Source: Acidobacteriaceae bacterium (lineage in GTDB: Bacteria; Acidobacteriota; Terriglobia; Terriglobales; Acidobacteriaceae). Taken from it: 64,000 nt of DNA. The notes under the pieces are model-generated. The model was not told where the DNA came from and ran no database searches. It saw nothing but the letters and a program-made list of their open reading frames with translations. Below are positions 18,285 to 28,700 of this stretch, in pieces; position 1 is the first letter of the stretch; every line of letters begins with the position of its first letter. The stretch is from contig PLHW01000072.1 of NCBI GenBank assembly GCA_003139095.1, positions 137,636-201,635 of the forward strand, given 5' to 3'. Made by a program: the position numbers and the translations under genes.

Positions 18285-19408
18285 TCCCGCAAACTCCTTC
18301 CCGTGTGATGGAGAAATAGATTCTCCAAACTCGGCTCCGAAATATGTACATCCGACAACTCCACCCCCAGCCCCGCCGCCGCATTCACTATCTCCGGAAT
18401 CATCGATCCCCCTTTGCTTGCATACACATCCACACCGCCGACGCCCCCATCCCGCACTTCCGTCACGCCCGCCATGCCCTTCAGCCGAGCCACCAGTTCC
18501 GCCGACTGCCGCGCAAACCGCAATCGCAGCAAATACCCTCCCGGTATCGAAGCCTTCAATTCCCCCGGCGTTCCCTGCGCAATAATCTTCCCGTGATCGA
18601 TGATCGCCAGCCGCTCGCACAACGTGTCCGCCTCTTCCATGTTGTGTGTTGTCAATAAGATAGTTCGCCCTTTCTGGTTGTACTCGCGGATTATCTCCCA
18701 CAGCAGCAGCCGCGTCTGCGGATCCAGGCCGACGCTCGGCTCGTCCAGAAATAACACCTGTGGATCGTGCATCATAGCCCGCGCAATCGACACCCGCTGC
18801 ATCATCCCACCCGAAAACCCGCGCACCAGTTGGTCCGCTCGGTCCGTCAGTTTGAACCGCTCCAGCAACAACGTAGCCCGCTCCGCCCGGTCCCGCTGTC
18901 CGATCCCAAAGTACGCCCCGTGAAACAGCAGTATCTCCCTTGCTGTCAACGCAAAGTCCAGGTTCGGCCGCTGCGCCACCACCCCAATCCGCCGCTTCGC
19001 CGCCGTCTGCTCTTTCCACACGTCATATTGTTCAATCCAAGCCGTCCCGCTCGTCGGGCGCACCCGCGTCGTCAAAATCCCCACCGTAGTCGATTTCCCC
19101 GCCCCGTTCGGCCCCAGCAATCCAAAAATCTGCCCCGGCGCGACCTCCAGGTCGATCCCATCCAGCGCCGTAATCTGCGCCTTCCCCTCCTTCCGCTTCC
19201 CCGCCGCGCCCCCACCTTTATTATTAGGGCTAGAATTACTAATGCCCGAATTATCAGGGCTAGAATTAGGGCTAGAATTCTCAGGGCCGGAATTCTCAGG
19301 GCTGGAATTTTTAGGGCTTGACACACCCGCCCCGCCGCTTCGCGCCCCCGCCGCCGGAGTCGCGTTATAAATCTTCCGCAAACCGATCGTTCGAATCGCT
19401 GAGTTCAT
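18281..19408 (-). CDS. ABC transporter ATP-binding protein with pentapeptide-repeat linker
   Basis: 375 residues from the ATG at 19408, which has GGAG nine bases upstream; a GTG at 19432 would add eight residues. Walker A is GPNGAGKST (about 99-107), signature FSGGMMQ (about 198-204), Walker B VLFLDE (about 218-223), with the H-loop in TTHNMEEAD. A DrrA/ABC-2-type C-terminal extension follows. Oddly, the first strand (TIGLRKIYNA) is separated from LDGIDLEVAPG by about 55 residues containing seven pentapeptide-like units (SPKNS, SPENS, GPENS, SPNS, SPDNS, GISNS, SPNN). This insertion sits in a surface loop where family members have only a few residues. It forms an exporter with the permease. 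Confidence 0.9.
   Translation of the reverse strand: MNSAIRTIGLRKIYNATPAAGARSGGAGVSSPKNSSPENSGPENSSPNSSPDNSGISNSSPNNKGGGAAGKRKEGKAQITALDGIDLEVAPGQIFGLLGPNGAGKSTTVGILTTRVRPTSGTAWIEQYDVWKEQTAAKRRIGVVAQRPNLDFALTAREILLFHGAYFGIGQRDRAERATLLLERFKLTDRADQLVRGFSGGMMQRVSIARAMMHDPQVLFLDEPSVGLDPQTRLLLWEIIREYNQKGRTILLTTHNMEEADTLCERLAIIDHGKIIAQGTPGELKASIPGGYLLRLRFARQSAELVARLKGMAGVTEVRDGGVGGVDVYASKGGSMIPEIVNAAAGLGVELSDVHISEPSLENLFLHHTGRSLRE
19220..19318 (-). repeat. 15-bp minisatellite inside ABC ATPase gene
   Basis: About seven imperfect 12-15-bp units, several containing the EcoRI-like GAATTC on the plus strand, encode S/G-P-E-N-S pentapeptides. All length changes are multiples of three. Confidence 0.85.
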
Positions 19409-19843
19409 AAAAAGAATTCTCCGGGCTTCCACGCGCCGCCCCCACGCGGCACAAAAAAATATTCCTCAGAGTATACAAGCGTCGCAGCTATCCGTGGGAT
19501 GCGCTCATCCCATGCCCGATTATTTCTGAAGATTCTCGCCACTAAAACCGTAGCGCCGGGTGTCCTCGCCGGCGGCTACGGGGCGTCGGCGCCCCCGCGT
19601 GCTGATCGTTATTTCCCCCGTCAATCTACGATTCTGGTGATAACCCCTCTGTTTCGCGTCGGAACTTTAGGTTCCAAAAGTAACTTACCAACGTTCATTG
19701 TCCGAATGGCCGGTGTACCCCGGTACTTTGACGCCTTCACTTCCTGTTCCTAACATCAACTTATAGACCGCGATTTCATTCGTCGATCCGTGGGGGATCG
19801 TCCTGATTCGCGGACTCGAATCTTTTGTGCAAGGTGCCGGCAG
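19409..19843. other. Divergent intergenic region, ABC genes / pilin operon
   Basis: No convincing gene. A hairpin CCGTAGC-GCCGG...CCGGC-G-GCTACGG is centred near 19567. The region should hold the promoters for both the minus-strand ABC operon and the plus-strand pilin operon, but I cannot assign boxes with confidence. Confidence 0.4.
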
Positions 19844-20509
19844 ATGGATCAATCAAATCGTAACGCTCATTCAACGCGATGGCACCGCGCCCGCGGCTTC
19901 AGCTTGCTGGAAATGGTGATGGTCATCGCCATCACCATAATTGTCGCCTGCTTCGCGGTCCTCAGCATGGTGCCCGTCATGAACGCCCAGCACGCGATCA
20001 ACGCCTACAACACCACCATCTCCGCCCTCCGCCAAGGACGCGACAACGCCATTTCTCAACGCACTTCCTATTCCGTCACTTTTTCGAGCAGCACCGTCCC
20101 CAACACTGTCGTCGTTGCCCCCACTCTTACCTTTTCCGGAGATCTCCCCACCGCTACTTATCAGTTACCAACCGATGTCACCTATCAGATTCAGACCGCC
20201 TACGCTTCCACCACACCCCCTGATGGATACGGTTCCGGCGTGGTCGCCATCGATTTCGGCTATCCCTCGCCTGGCACCGGCACCGGCGGCCAGACCGTTG
20301 TTTACTTCTGTCCCGACGGCTCGGCTCAGAACTCCACCAGCGCTGGCAATTGTTCCGGCATGAATAACTGGAGCGGCGGCGTCATCTATCTTTCTCGCGG
20401 CACTGATCTGCTTAGTTCCCGCGCCGTTAGCATCTGGGGCGGTACCGGCCGCATCCATGGCTGGCGTCTCTATACCAAATCCGGAGGCTATCAATGGCTT
20501 CGCGACTAA
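19844..20509 (+). CDS. Type IV pilus pseudopilin, GspH/FimT family
   Basis: 221 residues starting at the ATG at 19844, with AAGGTG seven bases upstream; an ATG at 19790 is in frame but lacks this site. A class III signal RARG|FSLLEMVMVI is cut by prepilin peptidase, leaving Phe1 and Glu5, followed by a hydrophobic helix (VMVIAITIIVACFAV). The rest resembles the GspH/FimT minor pseudopilin fold. It is the first gene of a four-gene minor-pilin operon; its stop overlaps the next start by 16 bp. Confidence 0.88.
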   Translation: MDQSNRNAHSTRWHRARGFSLLEMVMVIAITIIVACFAVLSMVPVMNAQHAINAYNTTISALRQGRDNAISQRTSYSVTFSSSTVPNTVVVAPTLTFSGDLPTATYQLPTDVTYQIQTAYASTTPPDGYGSGVVAIDFGYPSPGTGTGGQTVVYFCPDGSAQNSTSAGNCSGMNNWSGGVIYLSRGTDLLSSRAVSIWGGTGRIHGWRLYTKSGGYQWLRD

Positions 20510-21093
20510 TCGCCCGCAAATCCGCCCAGCAAGGCTTCTCTCTCCTCGAGGTCGTCGTCTCCATGGCCATCCTCACCGTCGGCCTTGTCAGTCTTCTCGG
20601 CATGTTCGGTCTCGCCATGGCCACTACCCAAACTTCGCAGGACGCCATGATCGCCAAGCAGCTCGCCAACGAGTCCTACGAGAGCATCATCACCGCCCGC
20701 AATACCACGCAAATCAACTGGGATGCGATCCAGAATGTCGGTTCCACCAATTGCAGCGTCACCGGCGCCTCCACCTGCGGCATCTTCCTCATCGGCATGC
20801 TGCCTGTCTATAACGCCGGCGCGGATGGCATCTACGGCACCGCCGATGACGCCGCCTCCGGCGAGCAGTGTCTGCAGGATCCCGGCCCCGACGGCGTCTT
20901 CCTCACCTCGGATGATCTTTTTATCCCTCTCACCGGTTTTCAGCGCCAGATCGTCATCTCTCCCCTCTATAACACCGGCGGCGACCTCATTACCTCCCTC
21001 CGCAGCGTCACCATCACCGTGCAATATGCCAACCCCCAGACCAAGCTTCCACAAAGTTATGTTCTCAATTCTTTCATTTCGCAGTACGAGTAA
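20494..21093 (+). CDS. Type IV pilus minor pilin, PilV-like
   Basis: 199 residues. The prepilin motif AQQG|FSLLEVVVSMAIL has Glu5 and is followed by a hydrophobic helix (VGLVSLLGMFGLAMA). Second gene position, size and sequence style match PilV/GspI-type minor pilins that prime pilus assembly. It overlaps the FimT-like gene by 16 bp, indicating coupled translation, and ends ten bases before the next gene. The C-terminal part (about 90-199) is a beta-rich domain with two Cys pairs possible (Cys in NCSVTGASTCG). Exact orthology is not certain. Confidence 0.85.
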   Translation: MASRLIARKSAQQGFSLLEVVVSMAILTVGLVSLLGMFGLAMATTQTSQDAMIAKQLANESYESIITARNTTQINWDAIQNVGSTNCSVTGASTCGIFLIGMLPVYNAGADGIYGTADDAASGEQCLQDPGPDGVFLTSDDLFIPLTGFQRQIVISPLYNTGGDLITSLRSVTITVQYANPQTKLPQSYVLNSFISQYE

Positions 21094-21102
21094 GAGGGAG
21101 CT

Positions 21103-22299
21103 ATGACCGGTCACCTTACAAAGCGCCAGAGTGGTTTCAGTTTGTTGGAGATGACGGTCGCCGTCGCCCTCGGTTCCGTGGTGCTCGCTGCCGCAGTTGC
21201 CATGTACACGCAGGGTGTCTCCGCCAGTTTCACCGTCACCCAGCGTGCCGAGATGCAGGAAGATTTTCGAGCCGCTTCCAACATGCTCACTAAGGACTTG
21301 GGCCTCGCTGGCGCCGGCCTCGGCAATGGGGCTGCCATTCAACTCGTCTCCGGCGGGTCCACTCCCCAGTACGGCTGCGATCAGACCAACACCTGCTACA
21401 TCAATGGCGTCGCCGGCACTTACCCCCTCCAGGGCGGCAATCCTTTTATGTACGGCCTCATCACCGGGTACGACCTGGGCCCAATCATCAATGCCACTCA
21501 AGGTGCGACCGACGTCGTCACCGTCATCTATACCGATCAGAATTTTTATCTCAATTGCTACAACGCCAAAGTCACATCCAAAGGCTTCGTCACTTTCTCC
21601 GAGCCCACTCCCTGGCCGCCGGCGGGCTGCATCCCGAACGGTGTCGCTGCCCCGCAAGCCGTCAATGACACGGCCGCCGGCCTCACCAAAGGCGATCTCG
21701 TCTTCATGACGCTCAACAACATTCAAATCGTCGCCGAAGTTACCGGCGCCGTCACCACCGGAACCGACGGCAACGGCAACCCCACCTACACCGTCCCCTT
21801 CGCCAACACCGGCGGCACCACCGACCCCTTAAAGATGAACCAGACCCCCAATGGCGGCGGCCTCAACAGCGCTCCCGTCAATGCCACCGGCAACAATGAG
21901 CCCGCTCCTTGTCAGGCGCCCGCTTCCTGCCGCCTGATGGCCGTCACTTATTACATCGACAAAACCACAACCCCCGCTCGCCTCATGCGTATGGTGAGCG
22001 GCCACACCCCCATGCCCGTCGTCGAAAACATTGCCTGGATGAAATTCAGTTACGACCTGTACAACGATTCCACCGGCACGCCCGCCATCAATCAGCCCAA
22101 CCCCGGCTCGGGCGATGCTCAGGACACCGCCTCCAATGGCCTTCTCCCCAATCAGATCACCAAGATCAACATTCTCAACATGGCCATGAACAGTACCGTC
22201 ATGGGCACCATGTTTGCGCAGGATATGTATCAGCGTATGGATTTGCAGACTTCGGTCTGCGCTCGAAATCTGACTTACAACAATAACTATCCCAATTAA
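21103..22299 (+). CDS. Type IV pilus minor pilin, PilW-like
   Basis: 398 residues with prepilin motif RQSG|FSLLEMTVAVALGSVVLAAAV, again with Glu5. PilW characteristics include the segment DFRAASNMLTKDLGLAGAGL after the helix, which is typical of the family. The following ~330 residues are beta-rich and Cys-containing (YGCDQTNTCY, PAPCQAPASCRLM). A GAGGGA ribosome site precedes the ATG. Minor pilins of this kind form the initiating tip complex with PilV and PilX. Third gene of the operon. Confidence 0.87.
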   Translation: MTGHLTKRQSGFSLLEMTVAVALGSVVLAAAVAMYTQGVSASFTVTQRAEMQEDFRAASNMLTKDLGLAGAGLGNGAAIQLVSGGSTPQYGCDQTNTCYINGVAGTYPLQGGNPFMYGLITGYDLGPIINATQGATDVVTVIYTDQNFYLNCYNAKVTSKGFVTFSEPTPWPPAGCIPNGVAAPQAVNDTAAGLTKGDLVFMTLNNIQIVAEVTGAVTTGTDGNGNPTYTVPFANTGGTTDPLKMNQTPNGGGLNSAPVNATGNNEPAPCQAPASCRLMAVTYYIDKTTTPARLMRMVSGHTPMPVVENIAWMKFSYDLYNDSTGTPAINQPNPGSGDAQDTASNGLLPNQITKINILNMAMNSTVMGTMFAQDMYQRMDLQTSVCARNLTYNNNYPN

Positions 22300-22341
22300 C
22301 AGCGTCCTCACTGCGGGTTGGTTGACGATAGGAGTCCAATA

Positions 22342-25300
22342 ATGCGAAGTAACTCGAAGACAGCTTTCCACTCTCACGGCGAATCGCGGAGCGCTCGGGG
22401 GTTCACCCTCGTCGCCTCCTTGCTCTTACTCCTCCTGCTCTCCGGCATTGCCATCGGTCTCATGATGATGGTCAACACCGAGGGCAAGGTCGGCGGCACC
22501 GACCTCCAGAACAACTTCGCCTATCACGCGGCCGAGGGCGGCATCGAGAAAATGTATTCCGACCTCGCCAACGTCTTCCAGACCGCCCAGTCGCCCTCGC
22601 CTGCAATGATCTGCGGCGTCGGCTCGACCGCCAATCAGCCCTCCATCCTCGGCGTCACCTGGACGCAATACTCCGTCATGCCCGGCACCGCCCAGGGTTC
22701 CACCTGCCCCTCGACTCTTACCGCCACCTGGGGCCAGATCAGTTCCGGTCCTGACTCCGGCTTGTGGGCCCAGGTCATTCCCATCAACATGCAGGTTAGC
22801 GCCGCGATGACCGGTGGCCAGGAAGTGACCATGGCCCGGACCGCCCAGGTCGCTCTCATTCCCGTCTTCCAATTCGGCGTCTTTTGCGAGAGCGATTGTG
22901 GATTTTTTGACAGTCCCACACTCGATTTCATCGGCCGCGTTCACACCAACAACGATCTCTATCTCGGCGTTTCCAACGGCTACAATCTCACCTTCCACAA
23001 CAAGCTCGAGGCCTACGGCAATGTCGTCACCGAGGTCCTTCCCAACGGGCTGCCCTCCACCGGCAGCAATTGGGACGACACTGGCAACGTTTATATTCCC
23101 ACCGCCAATAACGGTTGCAGCACCACCTCCACCAACTGTGTCCTAAAAGCCGCCAACAGCAACCCCGCTGGCAGTCCATACGGCGATGGCAGCTTGCATG
23201 GCGCGGGCGGCAATCCGCCCCAGTCCACTTACAACACCACCGTTTGGAATACCTTCTCCAAAACCACCGTCAACCAGATGCTCATCAACGGCAACTATGG
23301 CAGCAGCTCTCAGCCCGGCACCGGCGCCAAGAAGCTCTCCATGCCCTTCGTCGGCGGCACCACCTTCCCTTACGAGATCATTCGCCGCGCGCTCTCCACC
23401 GATTCCACCGCCCTCAGCCAGTCGCGCGAAGAAAATCTCGCCCAGATCCTGGTCCTCCTCAGCGACGATCCCGCTGAGTTGCCCTCCGGCTCCGTTCGTC
23501 TCGCCAACATCACAGCGACCGAGGCCAGCAACACCGGCGGCACCACCACCAATCCTTACGGCATTACCACGTCCCATCCCAGCGGCACGAACTCCTACTT
23601 CCCCACCGCGCTGGGCGCGCTCAGCGGAGGCAACACTTATAACCTCTACTTCGCCGCGGCCACCAACGGCTACATTCCCGACACCACCAGTTGCAACGGG
23701 GCAGCCTGTCCAACCGAAACCTGTAGCGGCAGCCCCTGTTCCACCCAATGGCTCGCTTCGGACTGGCTCTTCGCGCCCCCAACTCCGCAAACGGGCGCCC
23801 AGACCCTCGTTCCCTACGGACCGCCGGCCGCTCCCACTACCGCCGCTGGCGCTTCCCCGTATCCCAACTTTGCCCTTTGCTCCACCGTCGGAGGCTCCTT
23901 GCCCGCCGGATGTCCCACTCCTCCGGTCTATCCCTATTTCGCCTCCGCCAATACTGCCAACGCTTCCATTTGGAATCTCATCGACGGCTACCTCTACGTT
24001 GGCTACCTGGATACCAACAACGGTTGGCACAACATCACCAATGAGTGGCTCCAGCTCGGATTCGCCCGCGGCGTTACCGCGCCCACTACTCCCGGCTCGA
24101 ATCCCATCAATCCCAACGCGATTTTGCTTCTCCAACTCCCCGCCGACCGTAATGGCAGGGGTGGTGTCCCCGACCCCACCGGCATCGCGCCTCCCTGCAC
24201 CGGTCACGACTCCCACGGCAACTGCAACGCCTGGGGCACCAATCCTCTTCCCCCCGAAGTCATGCCCGATGCCGCCAGCGCCAGCCCCTATTTCGGCGTC
24301 ACCACGACCACTCCCTCGGCCGCCGCCGGCAGCACTACCTTCGGCACCACCGGGCAAAGCATCTCCATGTTCAACTGGTATCCCATCAATTTCTATGACG
24401 CCCGCGAAGGCGAAGCCCGGGCCGTCGATTGGGGCAACAACAGTTGTACTTCCGCCGGCCTTATGAACGCGGTCGAAATCGATGTGGGCAATTTGAATAA
24501 ATGGCTGCAGGGAACCATCACCGGTAGCGGCACCAGCGTCAACTCCGCCACCCAGAACGGCTATGTCCTCTACTTTTCCGACCGCCGCGGCATGCTCTCG
24601 AATCCGACCGCGGGCTATAAAACCGGGGACTCCGGCTTTGAAGACGTCATCAATTCTTCCAGCGCCGCCGGCACTCCCGATGGCGTGCTCGAACCCGTTC
24701 CCGCCGGCCACACTACTTCCCCAGAAGACGTCAACCAGAATGGCATCCTTGACAACTATGGCACCGGCAATCTCGGCCTCGGACAATGGGGAAGCGGTAC
24801 TCTCCAGCTAAGCGGCGCCAGCAAGGGCCAAGTCACCGGCGCCGTCAACCAGAATGTTCAAATCGTCGCCGCCACCCCTGACAATCAATTCAGTCCCCGC
24901 ATGTCCAGTTGCGCCACCACTGGCCGCAAGAACTGGGTCAGCGGCGCTCGCCACGTCCTCAAGCTCGTCGATGGCTCGCTTCTCAACGTCCCCACCAGTC
25001 CCACCCCCACCACCGTCAACGGCGTCACCTATTACGGGGGTTTCACTGTCGCCTCGGAGAATCCCGTCTACATCCAGGGCAACTACAACAGCAGCTCCGC
25101 TGACACTTTCTTCACCGGCGCCACTTCCACCGGTCCCGGCCCCGATGTCGCTCACCATTCCGCGGCCTCCGTCATCGCCGACGCCGTCACCATTCTCTCC
25201 AACAACTGGAATGACGAAGTCAGCATGGTCGGCATCTCCGGCAACTCCGACGTCACCTATGCTTCCAACCCCTACGCCGGAAACCGCATCGGTTCCAACA

Positions 25301-25671
25301 CGTATTATCGTGTCGCCATCGCCGGCGGCAAAAATATGGCCTTCCCATTCCCCAGCTGGGAGAATGGCCTCGACTACGGCTTCGGCACCGACGGCGGCAT
25401 CCACAACTTCCTCCGCTTCCTCGAAGACTGGAACTCCCCTGGCGCCACTCTCAACTACGGTGGCTCACTCGTCAGCCTTTACTATGCAACCTACGGCACC
25501 GGAATCTACAAGTGCTGCACCTACTCCGTCTATTCTCCGCCCACTCGTAATTACATCTTCGATAACGACTTCACCGTTCCCGCCGGCTTGCCGCCCGGAA
25601 CCCCTATGTTCCGCGACGTCGAGAGCTTGAGCTATCGCCAGATGTTTACCACTCGCCAGACCGGCCAATAA
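22342..25671 (+). CDS. Giant PilX-like pilus tip protein
   Basis: 1109 residues from the ATG at 22342, which has GGAG at 22331-22334; an in-frame ATG at 22318 adds eight residues. The N-terminus ARG|FTLVASLLLLLLLSGIAIGLMMMV is a PilX-type signal and helix, with Ala rather than Glu at position 5, as in many PilX proteins. A PilX-like segment follows (NNFAYHAAEGGIEKMYSDL). Ordinary PilX is about 200 residues; here a further ~950 residues are attached, including FGRVHTNNDLYL-like and Cys-pair regions (CESDCGFF). No PilY1 gene is nearby. I infer a combined tip pilin and passenger/adhesin. The gene ends 53 bp before a strong bidirectional terminator. Confidence 0.85.
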   Translation: MRSNSKTAFHSHGESRSARGFTLVASLLLLLLLSGIAIGLMMMVNTEGKVGGTDLQNNFAYHAAEGGIEKMYSDLANVFQTAQSPSPAMICGVGSTANQPSILGVTWTQYSVMPGTAQGSTCPSTLTATWGQISSGPDSGLWAQVIPINMQVSAAMTGGQEVTMARTAQVALIPVFQFGVFCESDCGFFDSPTLDFIGRVHTNNDLYLGVSNGYNLTFHNKLEAYGNVVTEVLPNGLPSTGSNWDDTGNVYIPTANNGCSTTSTNCVLKAANSNPAGSPYGDGSLHGAGGNPPQSTYNTTVWNTFSKTTVNQMLINGNYGSSSQPGTGAKKLSMPFVGGTTFPYEIIRRALSTDSTALSQSREENLAQILVLLSDDPAELPSGSVRLANITATEASNTGGTTTNPYGITTSHPSGTNSYFPTALGALSGGNTYNLYFAAATNGYIPDTTSCNGAACPTETCSGSPCSTQWLASDWLFAPPTPQTGAQTLVPYGPPAAPTTAAGASPYPNFALCSTVGGSLPAGCPTPPVYPYFASANTANASIWNLIDGYLYVGYLDTNNGWHNITNEWLQLGFARGVTAPTTPGSNPINPNAILLLQLPADRNGRGGVPDPTGIAPPCTGHDSHGNCNAWGTNPLPPEVMPDAASASPYFGVTTTTPSAAAGSTTFGTTGQSISMFNWYPINFYDAREGEARAVDWGNNSCTSAGLMNAVEIDVGNLNKWLQGTITGSGTSVNSATQNGYVLYFSDRRGMLSNPTAGYKTGDSGFEDVINSSSAAGTPDGVLEPVPAGHTTSPEDVNQNGILDNYGTGNLGLGQWGSGTLQLSGASKGQVTGAVNQNVQIVAATPDNQFSPRMSSCATTGRKNWVSGARHVLKLVDGSLLNVPTSPTPTTVNGVTYYGGFTVASENPVYIQGNYNSSSADTFFTGATSTGPGPDVAHHSAASVIADAVTILSNNWNDEVSMVGISGNSDVTYASNPYAGNRIGSNTYYRVAIAGGKNMAFPFPSWENGLDYGFGTDGGIHNFLRFLEDWNSPGATLNYGGSLVSLYYATYGTGIYKCCTYSVYSPPTRNYIFDNDFTVPAGLPPGTPMFRDVESLSYRQMFTTRQTGQ

Positions 25672-25724
25672 CCCGCGCCCGCCGCACCTCGCGGCGCAAG
25701 CGCACAAAATCGCGCACCATGGAA

Positions 25725-25756
25725 AAAGGGCACGAACCGTAAGGTTCGTGCCCTTT
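25725..25756. terminator. Strong bidirectional intrinsic terminator
   Basis: A perfect 14-bp stem AAAGGGCACGAACC-GTAA-GGTTCGTGCCCTTT lies between the converging pilin operon and the S53 peptidase gene. The minus strand reads into TTTTTCC after the stem, fitting termination of the S53 transcript; the plus strand has a weaker T-rich tail. The left arm AAAGGGCACG is shared with the hairpin at 34226-34249 and, in part, the one at 63948-63967. Confidence 0.88.
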
Positions 25757-25780
25757 CCTCTTGCTCTTTTTTCTACTGCG

Positions 25781-28700
25781 CTACTTTTGCTTTCCTCCCC
25801 GCGGCCCCTGCGGCTTCTTAGTGATGGGACCGTTTGGCCCTGAAGTGTAGGTGGCTGAGGTGCTCAGCCACTGGCCTCCGACCAGCGAGTACAGCGTGGT
25901 GTAGATCGTGCTGCCATTATCCGGCAGGTTGTACACCGTGTAGGTTTGCGTAAGACCCAGGTTCCCGGATTGATCCAGGTCGTTGCCGCCCGGTCCGATA
26001 TTACTGATATCGAGCCAGTAGGCAGTGGCGTTGGGATCCGAATTCCAATTGAACGTCGCCTGGGTGCCGTTGATGGTTGTGCCCGGTATTGGCGATGTAA
26101 TCTGCGCCAACCCTGAGCTCCCGTTCAGCGCCGTATACGTGTATGCGTTTGAGATCCACGAATTGCCCCCGTACGAGTACAGCGTGACGTAGATCGTGCT
26201 GCCATCGGTCGGCAGCGTCGACACTGTTGTGGTCAACATGTTGCCCAGGTTGCCCGACTGGTAATACTGGTTGCCGCCGGGCGTGTTGCCCGCGTCCAGC
26301 CAGTATGCCGTTGCCCCTGCGCCTGCCGTCCAGATGAACGTTACCGTTCCGCTGGTCAGTGTCGAACCCGGCGTTGGCGTCGTCAGCACTCCCGCCGCAG
26401 CCGCCGCGTTGAACGCCGTGTACGTGTACGCGTTGTTGTACCACGTTCCGCTGATCTCCGTGTACAGGGTGACATACACCGTGCTGCCATTCGTCGGCAG
26501 AGTGTTCACCTGCTTCTGAAGTATCCCAGTCCCAAGGCTTCCCGACTGGAAGTACTGGTTGCCTCCCGCCGTCGAGCCCACGTCGATCCAGTACGCCTGC
26601 GCGCCCGCCGCCGCGTTCCATTGGAACGTCGCGCTGCTCCCGGCAAACGTCGATCCCGGTGTCGGCGAAGTGATTCCCGCCGGCACCGCGCTGAACGCCG
26701 TGTACTGCGCGTCCGTGTAGGTCCACGTGCCGTTGATCAGCGTCCACTGTCGCGCCCATACCGTGCTGCCATTGGTTGGGAGCAGGCCATTGTTGACCGC
26801 TTGCGACAACACGCTCCCCAGGTTGCCCGACTGATAGTACTGGTTGCCACCCTGCGTGGAACCGATATCCAGCCAGTAGCTGATGGCCGGTCCGCCCGCA
26901 ACTGGGTACCACCGGAATGTTGTCGTCGTGCCCGTGTTGGGCAACGTCGTACCCGGCAGTGGACTATAAATCCCGGCACTCGTGTTCCCGACATAGACCG
27001 TCTGCGAGCTCGATGTGCTCGTCGCGTAGTTGATGTCCCCATACGACGCGGTGATCGTGTGCGTTCCCACCGACAAGCTGTTGACGCTGATCGATGCCGC
27101 CCACAGCCCGTAGCCGCCTTGCCCCGACGTCACCGTAATCGGCTGCGCCGATCCGATGTTCGTTGCCCCGTCGAAGAAGTTCACCACACTCTGATTCGGC
27201 GCGTACGTGGCGTTTGTCGAACTCGGCGTCAGAACATCAGTGCAGGTGTAATTCTGCCCCGATGTCCCCACCGTCTTGCAAGTCAGGTTATGCGTCACCG
27301 TTCCCTGCGTCACCGTCTCCACCAGCACCGGAGAAGTGCTTGCCATGAACGTCGCGTTGCCGCCAAACATTGCTGTGATGTTATGCGTGCCGCCCCAGAA
27401 CGCCGCTCCCGATGCCAGTCGGAAAGTCGCGGTATGTCCGCTGCCCACCGTGCCTGTTCCCAGAACCACCGCGCCGTCGTAGAACGTCGCCGTGCCAGCC
27501 GTCGGCGCTCCCGTGACGGTCGCCGTAAACGTCGGCCGCCCGTTCAGTGTCGTCGGGTTGACGTTCGACGTTACTGTCGTTGTCGTCGCCGTGCCTGTTC
27601 CCACCGTCACCGTCACTGCCGCCGACGATACGCCCAACCAGTTCGCGTCCCCGTTATACGTCGCGGTGATCGCGTTGGCTCCGGTCGTTGTGATTCCCGC
27701 CGTCGTCAGCGTGGCATACGCCGAGTAGGTATAAATGTTGCCGCTGAAGAGAACCGTCGAAATGACCGACGCTGTTCCCAGTACCTGGGCCGTCGTCGTG
27801 TCTGTAAACGTCACCGTCCCTGTCGGCCCCGAGTTCGAAGTCGAGTTCCCCGTCAGCCCGGTCAGCCCGCCAAACGTCGCCGTCAGCGTATCGCTGAAGC
27901 CAGACGTGATCAGCGTCGCCCCCGCCGCCAACGTCAGTGTCGGCGTCACCTGCGTTACGGTAATCGGAACCGCCGTCGCGCTCCCCGCCTGATACGTTTG
28001 GTCTCCCGCGTACGTCGCCGTCAGCGTATGGCCCCCGCCCGGGAAACTCGTTACGTTCGAGAACATATAGTCGTATATGCAGCTGCTGTTCGGAATCTGT
28101 CCTGACAGCGCATACGCGTTGCCATTTGGATCCAGCGTCAGCGTGCCGACCGGATTGCCGTCCAGGTTCAGCACCACCGTGCCCGTGGGTGCTCCCGCCC
28201 CCGACTGCCCGGCCACGCTCACCTCCACCATGATGTCCGACGAATACGGGAATGAGTTGCCGGTCGTAATGGTGCAAGCCGTCCCATTCAGCGCATACGG
28301 CGTAATCGTCACCGTGCTGCCTTCCGTGCTCACCGTCACTTGCGTTGACGTCGAGAGACTTGACCCATACGTGCTGTCCCCGCCGTACCGCGCCGTGACG
28401 TTGTACGTCCCGCCCGGCAGGTCATTCAGCGACGCCGTGTACGTTCCGCCGCTCAACGTCGCAAACGCCGCCGGTCCGTTCAACGAGCCGTCACCATACT
28501 GATTCACCGGATCGCTGATCGCTCCCTGGCTCACGATGAACGCCACATCGCCCGTCGGTGTCCCCGAGCCCGAACCCGGTGCCACCGTCCCGCTCAGCGT
28601 AATCGGCGTCCCGTGCTGGAACGTTGTCTGCGAAAGATTCAGCGTCGTGTTCGAGCTGTTGAACACCACCGAACTCCACTGCGTCGCCAGGTTATACGCG

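Noticed and set aside
18285..19019. Upstream extension of the ABC permease frame
   Set aside because: It overlaps the ATPase gene in another frame; the ATGA overlap at 18281-18284 gives the real start.
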